Assembly (NCBI RefSeq): GCF_032854445.1
Contig: NC_088302.1
Location: 18,409,338 to 18,473,337, forward strand
DNA: 64,000 bases
Source of the DNA: Liolophura sinensis
Taxonomy: Eukaryota; Mollusca; Polyplacophora; Chitonida; Chitonidae
Reading direction: 5' to 3'
Below, piece by piece: positions 55,200 through 64,000 of this stretch; within the stretch, counting starts at the first letter, position 1, and each line of letters opens with the position of its first letter. The notes under the pieces were generated by a model that had not been told where the DNA came from, did no database searches, and was given only the letters and a program-made list of their open reading frames with translations. A program made the position numbers and the translations under genes.

Positions 55200-55564
55200 T
55201 CGTGACGTTCCCCAATTGCTACACTCTCCTCTCAGAGGGCGCGTGTTCTGATAGGTTAACCGTTAAAACACCCGTGTGACGGAGGCCTCAAAGCTAGAAA
55301 TCTGGACGAATAAGAGTTAACTTCATCGCAGCCTTTTCGAGTCATCGGGTAATAGTACAGACTCTTTCGTCTGTGGTGAAGCCAGTCGCCGTCTCCGGGC
55401 ACCACAAGCTCCCGTTACTCTCGTCTGCAGTCCTAGTACCCCGTCACAAGCCAAAGGCGTCCGCAAAGGCACATCGTCTCGCCAGCGAAGCATTCCTATT
55501 GCTTTTAATTCCCTTTACTCATTTTGTCGTTTTATTTCTTGGATAAATCCAGAAAACAGTCAAC
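55200..55564 (+). promoter_or_regulatory. Tropomyosin exon 1 leader region
   Basis: This GC-richer stretch precedes the tropomyosin ATG and probably contains the transcription start and a 5' leader exon. The T-rich run from 55501 and the AG at 55551-55552 look like an intron acceptor 12 nt before the ATG, and the start context (gtcaacATGG) is good. No clear TATA box was seen. Confidence 0.4.
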
Positions 55565-57435
55565 ATGGAAGCCATCAAGAAGAAGATGTTAGCCATGAAA
55601 ATGGAAAAGGAGAATGCCTTGGACAAGTCCGAGGAGTTACAGCAAAAACTAAGGGAAACCGAAGAGCAAAAGGCAAAGGTAAGAAATCAAACTTTTTTTA
55701 TGTATCTGTTTCTTCCAAATATTGACTAACTTGCCCTACAAAATTCACAGAGATATCAGTTTTCGCTTAAAAGTTTTGCAAAATGAAAACAGTGGCCTGT
55801 GGATATTTTATGTATAAAATTTTATACATAAAATAAAATGTTTTGGTACAGGGTGAAATGTATCCAGCAAATTATGACGTTTCCCTCGTCTTTTTACTGG
55901 TGTATCTTTCGAAATTTGCACTGAGAAAGTTTGGCACTTGCCAGTCGAACAGAAAATTTATTCTTAGCTATACAAACGTCAAAGAATTACTCTCCTCACG
56001 TACATCAAATATTGCACTCACAAACTGTAGCTTTCTTAGGCCGTTAAGAATGACAAGGGACGTATACAGTAAAGGAATCTGCTTATCTCAGCAAAATGGT
56101 GACATTCACATAACGAAAAGGTCTTCGCTGGCAGTTTTCTCCATTTAGCTGTTATTCCAACCTTCAAAACGCCGGCCGCCATGTTGGTAACCCAATCTGA
56201 TGTTGGCCTATACCTACATTCATCGGTATACTGGACTTGGATACACGGCTTTCCAGGCCCTGGTGGCTTCTATCTATACTTCACGTGCACTTCAGGTCTG
56301 CGGGCTGATGTTAACTGTCAAAACAAATTTAAAACCAGTTTCCCTTTTTTCATCTCTTTTTCCATCTACCTCTTTCTAGAACGGCGTCTTTCTAGAATTA
56401 CCGCGTGTAAAAAATGCTATAAATACAGAACACGAACAAATTCTGCTAAATTTATGAATATTTAAAATTTATTTACATCGATGAATTAATGTAGTGCGAA
56501 CAAAAATTTAAAAATACAAGAAAACTATCATTTTCTGTGAAATTGCAAGCAATTGGTGGTTATGTCTAATGTTAATCTTTTGATGAGTGATCAAATTCAC
56601 GGCAGACAGTCCAACAGAGTCGGTGCTCTGCTTGTCATCAGTTTCGGCTTGACAGTTCGTCCTCGCTTGCCATGTGTCACGCACGTGGTTCTGTTGACAT
56701 CTCAATGCGCATGCTCAACGGTTCCAAAATGACAACTTTACAACAACCTTGTAAAGAGCACGTGTTTTAAATCTGTCCTGTAAAGAAAAAAACACATACA
56801 GCTTGTTAAAACTGGCGAACAAGTGACAGGCACATTAACCACCGGTTGTGATGAGGGCCAAGTTTGTTGAGTGTTGACATAACTAACGACCACAACAATG
56901 ATCGTAAAGTTAACACGCTCTACCAACCACAAAAATAAAACGCCACAATCAACGCGGATGATTAAATGCACTTTGATTTATTTCCCAGTAGAGCCTTTAT
57001 TAAATTAACCCAATGAACATAAACATAAGAAAAGGAATGGGATTATAATGACATTCAATCAAAACGATCAAAACGATCCATTACAGCATATTTACTGTGC
57101 CATAAAACAGGTAATATTTTATATAAGCGATTGTCTGACGGCCTTAAATGTTGGGTAAATTTGGAAATCGCATTACTGAAGAAATTAACATGTACATTTC
57201 CGTATAATATATTTTACACTTATGAGAGAAGCTCTATACGCCATTTGGAACAAAATGTTACATCTTATGTTTTTTTTCTCCTGTCATTTACCTCCTTTTT
57301 TTCTCCCAGGTTGAAGAAGATCTCAGCAATCTGCAAAAGAAATACGCCAACCTTGAAAATGATTTCGACAATGCTAACGAACAACTTCTTGAGGCACAAA
57401 CAAAACTGGAAACCCAGGACAAGAGGGTCACCGAG
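55565..57435 (+). CDS. TPM: Tropomyosin, exons 1 and 2 of the high-molecular-weight isoform (partial gene)
   Basis: Exon 1 is 55565-55678 (114 nt, 38 codons) and exon 2 is 57310-57435 (126 nt, 42 codons). Both are phase 0, with AAG|gtaaga, tctcccag|GTT and GAG|gtaagt borders. The protein begins [20 protein letters not shown] and continues with [20 protein letters not shown] and [20 protein letters not shown], ending KRVTE. This is the classic start of protostome tropomyosin, and exon sizes equal those of the animal family (residues 1-38 and 39-80). Tropomyosin is a dimeric coiled coil that lies along actin filaments and polymerises head to tail; in muscle it works with troponin, and in catch muscle it is a thin-filament component. 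The remaining exons 3-9 lie beyond the right edge. A T-rich tract with AG at 55551-55552 suggests that exon 1 begins at 55553 after an intron in the 5' leader. Confidence 0.95.
55679..57309 (+). other. Tropomyosin intron 1
   Basis: No alternative exon 1 or 2 was recognised. The 101-codon frame at 55843-56148 has no coiled-coil character. Confidence 0.6.
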
Positions 57436-58442
57436 GTAAGTACCGCTTTTTGATACAGATATGGTTTCTCCTGGGGAATTGAAGGGGTGGGGGGGGGCTT
57501 TTGTATACCAGTGAAGGTTAGCGGTCATACAGAGGTCATGCTTTAACATTTTCTAGCAATAGGGAATATCATCGAACACTCCGGACCCAATCATGCATGA
57601 TACGTCAAATAGAAAACTGGTTTCAACAAGTCTCAGATAAATGTATAACAGATATACACAGAATATACCATTTGACATTTCAGCTTGATATACCATAAGA
57701 TATCGACATGAGCTTATATTGTTCACACGTAATCTAAGATAATTTCTTTCCAGAAATTAAGTAATTAAGAATTATTCATTTTAGTACTTACAGTTGCTTA
57801 TTTACTAACCTGTATAGTAATTAGTTTACACAGGCAGCGCTAATTATGTGGAAAACGGCTTATAAAAAATCTTTAATGCAAATATCAATTCTATAAGGTG
57901 ATAAGTGAATACCAGAAGCATTATAGCCGATAGTCACCAAGATAAGTCGGTGGAACAAGGGGAATTCGTGTGGTAAATTAAAAAGCACCAAAAGATGCCG
58001 CATTAATGGCCCAAGTTTCTAACGAAAAAAGTGAGTACTTCTAAAGAATGAATAAAGCTAAAAGCAAAACGATATTGCATAGAGGGTATGTGAAACTTGC
58101 TTTGACCTTCACGGCAGTCAAATGACCTTTACTGATGTCAAGGTTATAGTGTGATATAGTGCCAAGCGATGGCTTTCTTCTGCATTTTTAAGTTCCATGT
58201 CAGTTGCCAGAAATGTTATCAGCTGAATTGCAGGAAATACTATCTTCTGGTGGAAGCGTGGAAATGAATGAAATATAATAACGATGCAATGGCTATGTAA
58301 TGTAGCTTTTCATTGGTCTTAGGCTATATGGATGAGCTGAGGGTATGGTATATATTCCGGCCACATCCCAGCAGAAAATGGCACTAACCATAGTACCTAT
58401 TTGTGGTCAGAACCAAAGTACATGTAGGGCTGTTCGCAAGTT

Positions 58443-58540
58443 TTTACTTGGTTAGTTAACGTCATGCTCAAGAATAGTTCACCTCTATGTGTGAATTTAT
58501 GATTGTTTGGGGAAAGTAGGCATATCGAGCCCTAAGGAAA
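58443..58540 (-). repeat. Decayed SINE core
   Basis: GTTAACGTCATGCTCAAGAA, TAGTTCACCTCTATG and TTTGGGGAAAGTAGG follow the minus-strand SINE order. Confidence 0.5.
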
Positions 58541-59846
58541 TAATTGCACTTTCTTTTGTACCTGACAACCCTACTTACGTTCCCTTTAGATGGATATTAA
58601 GGGATTAATAATTTCTACTCTTGCACGCATGCCAATATAATTATAGTCTAGGTCAAGCGCCTGATTAGTCTATTTTCACAAGGTTGTATAGTTTAACCTA
58701 GGCGAAAGTCATTTGCAGTCAAGGGTGACCATATCAGCTTTGGGGTTTGTTAGCTACTTAATATGATCGTGTTTAGGCACAGTTGTGAATCTGGTTCAAG
58801 GGTGGGCGGGGCAACGCCAGCCGTCACCCTCTCTGATTTCATAAAAGCTCACAGCATGGTCTCTAGAACGAAATCTCATTTTTGCAAATGGGCTTGTGCA
58901 CCCTGTTTACACACTAAAAACACTACAGACATAAATAGAAACACTTATAACTCTACAGTTGTTAATGAAAGTGGTTTTTACTTCTATTTTTTTTTTCACT
59001 CTATAAGAGTTTGCATCGCATACAAATTTGTTAGGTGGGATACAAGTGTTGAATTAATTCTTGACATCTTCAGACCTGCCTCACACTTCATAGTTTATTA
59101 CACTTTTTTTTTAACGTTCGTTATTGAAAATACAATAATGATTGTATCTGGTAATATTTGGATATGTATATCACCATCTGGCGGATTTCATCTCTGTCTC
59201 GTGACATTCTTTTGTTCGGTAAAAAAAAAAAATGTACGGCTTATTTTAAGACCGTTGTAAATTCTTAGGGGTTCACTGTATGATACAACAACAGAGGACT
59301 GCCATAAAGATGTGTTCTACATGTAGGTCTACGCATATTTTTGAGTCATGGACGGCATTTTACGCACCCTAACATTCACTACAGAGGCCAAACTGGTTAA
59401 GTTATTAAACCAGGAAGCTGCCAATTTACGTGGGTGTTTTACATGAAGGAAAGTGGAGAATTGATGGAGTCTGGTTGTGCAGTTGTGTGTACTGGAAGCT
59501 GTGCCATGTTATATGTGGGGCCTGGATAGGATCCCTTACGGCTGACAAGAAATACCTGGGGTTCAAGAAGGCATATGTCTTAGAATGCAAGACACGGCTC
59601 AGCTTCAGAAGTTATATAAGTTACCAGCTCACAAAGGACTATACACGAGAACCATTCCTCTCCGTATAGCATATCTCGGTGTCTAACCTAATGCGCCCCA
59701 GCCTATTGTGAATATTTGTTAGCACGGCTCTAAGTGTCGAGATACCCAGCCAGCCCTGTGCATGTACACACCGCCTCGCGCTGGAATACTCTATTTGGGG
59801 TCAGAGTTCAACGTGAAGCTGGGGCTGAATCATGGCTCAGTTGAGG

Positions 59847-59854
59847 TGACGTCA
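59847..59854. promoter_or_regulatory. Consensus CRE-like TGACGTCA upstream of the 60187 exon
   Basis: The palindrome TGACGTCA lies 333 nt before the ATG at 60187, with a second half-type site (CACGTGACG) near 60040. Such sites bind CREB/ATF-type factors in animals. The position fits an internal promoter for the long first exon, but an 8-bp match can be chance. Confidence 0.3.
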
Positions 59855-60186
59855 TACAGCCTTATATGGAATACAACGCGAGGAATGCCAACCAGATTGA
59901 AAGGCCAGCAATGAATAGAGAGGTTGTGCGCTTTTCCGTCTGCTGAGCTACACCCCTCCGCACTGGGACAGTTATTTTTAGCTGTCGTTGATCGGTTCGA
60001 CAGACGTGTGTGCAGTTTGTTGTGTTCAAGAATAAAATTCACGTGACGTAGACAATGTTATTGCCGAGGCCGTTTCATGTTGAGGAGATTTCTGGCGAAT
60101 GTCAGCCTTCGTATTAGAAAGAAAGTAAGACAAGGCCATTTTGTCTCGGTTGTGTGCAATATTTGGACTTTAGGAATTATCCGGAA

Positions 60187-60870
60187 ATGAGTGACACCTT
60201 GATACCAGGTGAACAAGATCATGTGGAGACTTTAAGGTTGTCACAAGAATCTCAACTCAGTTTATCTCAGGAGACACAACAATATAACTTGTCTCAGGAT
60301 TCACAAAGTTTAAATTTGTCGCAAGATTCATCTGCGAACTTGGAAGTTGGCATAACGGACAGTGCGCAGAAAAGTGATTGTGTGATGGACGAGCAGGAAT
60401 CGACTGATAAAGTCAAGAAAAAGGACGGGACGAAAAAAGTGAAAAAGAAAAAAACGAAAAAATCCAAAGACAAAGACAAGGACGGTGAAAAGGGTGAAAA
60501 AAGTGAGAAAAGGGAAAAGAAAAAGTCCAAAAAGTCGAAACACTCCAGCAGACGCCCCGAACCTGAAGGTGGGAATACGGCTGTTGGAAATTTCCGTGAC
60601 GAATACGATCGTATCATTTACAGTAATGTGCCGATGTTTTCCGATCTGGAGATGTCGGATGAGGAGTCCAAGAAACAAGATCGGCCCCCTCCACCTCCTC
60701 GCCGCCAGTCCCGGCTACGACAGATCCAAATGCAGCAGCAGCAACAACAAAATAATTCCACGGGGATTTTCTTCCCTTGCCCAAACTTCAGCATCAATTC
60801 AAACACTATGATAAAGTTTGCAATTATAGGAACGGAACTGCAGAATATTGCTCGGACAGCCATGAGAAGG
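60187..60870 (+). CDS. Long alternative first exon inside the tropomyosin locus: 228-residue SQ/Lys-rich head
   Basis: A single open exon of 228 codons starts at ATG 60187 (MSDTLIPGEQDHVETLRLSQ) and ends in phase 0 at AGG|gtatgg. Residues 19-46 hold seven SQ/TQ pairs in LSQ(E/D)(S/T) units. Residues 75-123 are extremely Lys-rich, as in KKVKKKKTKKSKDKDKD. There is then an acidic patch MSDEES, PPPPP at 167-171, a short poly-Gln and a hydrophobic end MIKFAIIGTELQNIARTAMR. It lies on the same strand between tropomyosin exon 2 and the short-isoform exon, and its phase fits an exon 3 start. I infer an alternative tropomyosin N terminus, comparable in idea to the long-headed Drosophila Tm1-I/C isoform. 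It could instead be the first exon of a separate gene whose remainder lies beyond the window, or the true donor could be earlier (for example GAAG|gtgggaat near residue 127). Confidence 0.6.
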
Positions 60871-63734
60871 GTATGGATGATATTACTCTATAGACGTTCA
60901 CAGCACAGACATGAAAAACCAAATGTTCTTTTGAATCTCTGCATGTATGTAGCGGTATATATGCAAGTGGGTTATGTTTCCAGATTTTTCAGTGCATGCA
61001 TACTTTGTATATGCTTTGTAGAATGGGTAAATGCAATAAATGGCATACATAGTGCCTGATAAGACTATCGGTTGAACGTGTACAGAGGGTCCCTAAAGCG
61101 TGTATATACTGGTACTTTGGAGCCTGTACTGTGCAAATTGCCCATCCTCTGAGCCCCCACAGGTATAGAGTTATGTAAATAGGTAGGCCTACCCCCCCCC
61201 CCCCCCCCCCATCTGTTTCTTGTAGCTTCTTGTGGCTTCGTTGTATACCTATTTATACGTACGCATGCATACGGCAACCCTATGTACTCAAAACCAGGTA
61301 TTAAGTTTCGGGTGGTGAACCGTTGCCACGGTAACGAAGTACAGAAATAACCAGCCTAACGGAATCTGTTGCGCATGTGCAGGGGCTCAAAGTTTTGACA
61401 TCTGCAATAAACACATGCAGATGTGGAACGAAGATGGCGGCATCATTTCATGGAACTGAGTAGTGTTTGTGTACTTCTCTCTAGCTTAAACTTGATTCAT
61501 TCCGCGGTAGTTTTGGTTTATAGCTGGCCATTAAAGCAAGTTTGTTCTTCCCACAGTGAACTGAAGTTTTCTTCCATTTAGAAATTTTGTACTTTGGCCA
61601 GATAAGCTCGAAGATATCAAATACTTGATGACTTCGATGTCCTTCGATCCTAAATGGCTATTTTATTGCCTATCTTTTTCATGAAACATAGATTATGCAA
61701 GGAAAATCGTAAGAATATTCACATTATTAAAGAAAATAATAAATAAAAATATTTGCTTCCGGGCAAAATATAATAGACAGTACACGTGCAATGGTCTTTA
61801 GTCCCTTGTGGCGACATTTCCTGGGTGACCTTATTATCATTGATCATTTTAAGTACCTCGCCACAATTCCTGAATATTCACTCTTGAGGGGCTGAGCAAT
61901 ATTATTGCAATGGGAAGGACAGGAAATCTGTCACAAAAAAATCCGGTCTAATCAAAATTTTCTGCAAAAGAAAAAATCATGGTCGATCCTACATTGCATG
62001 ATCTTCGGAACTTTAACGTGTTGGACAGAAAAACTGCCTTACAATGCAGCATACCGTATACACGTTTAAAGAACATAAACAAGACATAAGTTCAATTCTT
62101 ATAATTATTGTTAATAAATATTGCTCTTTAACGTGATTGCTATTGGAAATTATCTTACCGATTCTTTTTTATGGCGGTAAAAAGGATGTTTTATGTGAAA
62201 AGTCTGCAAATTATGTCTTAACTGCCAATTTTGTACAGAAAGAGAAGAAAAAATAACTTCCGAACTCCACAGGTACTTTTTTGCCCGGTCCCACCGATAA
62301 TTATTGCTCAACCCCTAGGATGAGGTCAACTAGAAGCTGCGATTGTTTACAACGGTTACGATTACTTCTAGTGTATATATTGTGAACAAATTTGATACAG
62401 TGCATATGTCAGCTATATGGACATGGCGACATCCAGATGCACGCATGCATTCCGTCATCAAAGCCACTACAGGCTGCGAAAACTTGGGGAAAGCAGAATT
62501 GTTACAATTAAAGAATAAACAGGTGTTCAGTTTTCATATCTGCACACGCAGCTGAGAGCACACTACAGCTTGAAGTTCAATAGGTGTAAATAAGTGCCTT
62601 CGTGTTTGTAGACATGAATGTGTATTTGTCTATACACATGAACGTGTATATGTCTATACACATAGACGTGTATTTAGGCCATACTGCTTCGGTGATTTGG
62701 AAATCTACGCAAAAAGGAAAAACTTAATCTTTGGACATTAAACGGATAGAACTTATCACTGCTTGATTCATATGTTTGCAGTGTATATATGCAAACTTGT
62801 ATATGCTGACGTTGTATGCACACATTTAATTAGAGATGGAAAAGCAACTTAGTAACCATTTTCAGTTTGTATATACGCATTTAGAGACTGCATTAGTCCA
62901 TATACATTAGTCATTTATGCTTTATATGTGACTTTGTTAATCAGTAGAAAATCCATTGCCTTTATTATGTTTCATTTAGAATTTATATAGACGTAATTAT
63001 ATTGCGTATACTTACCTATTAAGTCAGTGTATAGGTTTTTAAATCACAGTAGCTCAAGTTGTGGCCCGTCCCTATGTCATAACTGCAGGATTAGGCGTCA
63101 TGTTGTTTTAACCAGTACACTTGCTGTTCTCGATAGTCGTCTAGAAACAAACGTGCGGATTCTTCAAAATAAAGTGACTATAATTCTAATACATAATACT
63201 TAATCCCATTCACGATAAAGACTGCGCGATAATCCGTTTCCCCTAACCGGTTGGCCGCCGAGGACAGAACGAGTTTGACTGCTCCAGCCGATACAGATAA
63301 CAACTCCACGTGAATCAAGTTGACAGCTGACCGCGGAGGGAGGTGTGACACTTGTCGGCACAGCACAGGTGACTCGCTGTGACTCGGAAATGGTCACATG
63401 ATCAGCAATACACCTAGCCGCCTCTTCACTTCTTGTCGGCGCACAGATATTCAGTTGAAAACGGCATTAACTTGACAGTTTTGCAGTGCATGTCGACTGA
63501 ATTTGGCCCATTTTGTCATATAGTGGAAGAGTCGTGACGGCCGTGTTGAAACGGGGCTTGCTGTGACCACTAGCCTGGAAAAACAGGGTGTTATTTTGTG
63601 GCGGATTCATAAAGCCGGTGGTTGAGTAGTTGGTCTCATTCCTGTTCTCTGCGATCGGCCATTTTTAGTGTAATTTTTCCTTGTTGTTTGCCTTTGTAAA
63701 AGTGTGCCGTTTTCTCGAGCAACACAACTCAGAA
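60871..63734 (+). other. Tropomyosin intron region with upstream region of the short-isoform exon
   Basis: A 19-base poly-C at 61192-61210 and AT-rich DNA. The less AT-rich stretch at about 63200-63734 probably holds the promoter and leader of the 63735 exon. No other exon was recognised. Confidence 0.4.
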
Positions 63735-63902
63735 ATGGATTACCAACAACGAAACAGGGGCAGTCTGCAAATGCAGACATCAAATGCCCTAGGAAACCTT
63801 AAAAAGAAAATGAACGCGGTCATGGATGAAAAAGACTACTGGCATGACCAAGTGGAGGAAAAAAACGCTAAGATTGAAGAGTTGGAGAAGAAAATTGAAT
63901 CG
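63735..63902 (+). CDS. TPM: Tropomyosin alternative first coding exon, short (low-molecular-weight) isoform type
   Basis: ATG at 63735 opens a 56-codon exon ending GAA TCG|gtaggt in phase 0. It starts MDYQQRNRGSLQMQTSNALG, a short polar leader, and continues LKKKMNAVMDEKDYWHDQVE and IEELEKKIES. This segment follows the tropomyosin exon 1 pattern (compare [14 protein letters not shown]). It lies downstream of exons 1 and 2 and is followed immediately by a donor, the same arrangement as exon 1b in vertebrate TPM genes, where an internal promoter gives cytoskeletal isoforms lacking exons 1a and 2. A reading through a possible acceptor just upstream (actcag) would not be in frame with the 60187 exon, which supports mutually exclusive first exons. 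The upstream leader contains no obvious TATA box. Exon 3 lies beyond the edge. Confidence 0.75.
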
Positions 63903-64000
63903 GTAGGTGTCCCTTAAAAAGGCGTGGTCGAGTTTCTCCTAGGAAAGTAAATGTACCCTTAAAAACCATGTCACCCGGGAAAATCTGTGTGTCGAAGTTG

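Larger units (their letters stand above)
57436..60186 (+). other. Tropomyosin intron 2, first part, with upstream region of the long first exon
   Basis: Contains a decayed minus-strand SINE (58443-58540). The 165-codon frame at 58763-59260 is AT-rich and unsupported. The last 400 nt carry a CRE-like site. Confidence 0.45.

Noticed and set aside
58763-59260. 165-codon frame in tropomyosin intron 2
   Set aside because: AT-rich, with no motif, no splice context and Phe/Ile runs from T-rich DNA.
60294-60863. Phe/Ser-rich minus-strand frames opposite the 60187 exon
   Set aside because: Antisense shadows of the Lys-rich coding exon.

Overview
This is animal nuclear DNA: AT-rich, intron-rich, with short GT-AG exons and many short interspersed repeats. 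Two things point to a lophotrochozoan, most likely a mollusc. One is a protostome-type tropomyosin gene. The other is a high-copy tRNA-derived SINE whose body contains the conserved block 'GTGAAATATTCTTGAGTACG' followed by an (AATA)n tail. The species cannot be fixed from the sequence alone.

Layout. From 1.3 to 27.05 kb there is a plus-strand tandem array of four small three-exon coiled-coil genes, called A (1310-4472), B (7019-11932), C (14352-19292) and D (23471-27050) here. From 55.6 kb to the right edge, also on the plus strand, lies the 5' part of a true tropomyosin gene. It has canonical exon 1 (38 codons) and exon 2 (42 codons), a long unusual first exon at 60187-60870, and a short-isoform-type first exon at 63735-63902. 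All of these end in phase 0, so each could join a shared exon 3 beyond the window. The 28 kb between gene D and tropomyosin holds mostly repeats and a few weak orphan exon candidates (29.2, 30.8-31.7, 32.3 and 44.9 kb).

Main observation. Genes A, C and D have a second exon of exactly 70 nt (phase 0 to 1). Each is preceded by a phase-0 exon whose last 38 codons align with tropomyosin exon 1. Gene D is 114 + 70 + 80 nt, and those are nearly the lengths and phases of tropomyosin exons 1, 8 and 9 as I recall them from animal TPM genes. I infer that the array arose from tropomyosin by duplication with loss of exons 2-7. Gene D would be an 87-residue 'ends-only' tropomyosin. In A, B and C the last exon grew into a long coiled coil ending in a shared LW(E/D)RL...TA signature. 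In C the first exon gained a roughly 780-residue Gln/Pro-rich head with about a dozen SFG(T/S)xY/F repeats. I do not recognise A-D as a named family.

Repeats. SINE copies occur in both orientations throughout; three have perfect target-site duplications that I located. There are five sizeable minisatellites: 32 bp in an intron of C, 74 bp seeded inside a SINE at 37.4 kb, a degenerate ~60 bp array at 39.4-40.2 kb, a 48 bp / 191 bp higher-order array at 43-44.6 kb, and an (AT)n tract at 10.4 kb. A dispersed ~200 bp repeat occurs four times. No rRNA, CRISPR or convincing functional tRNA gene was seen.
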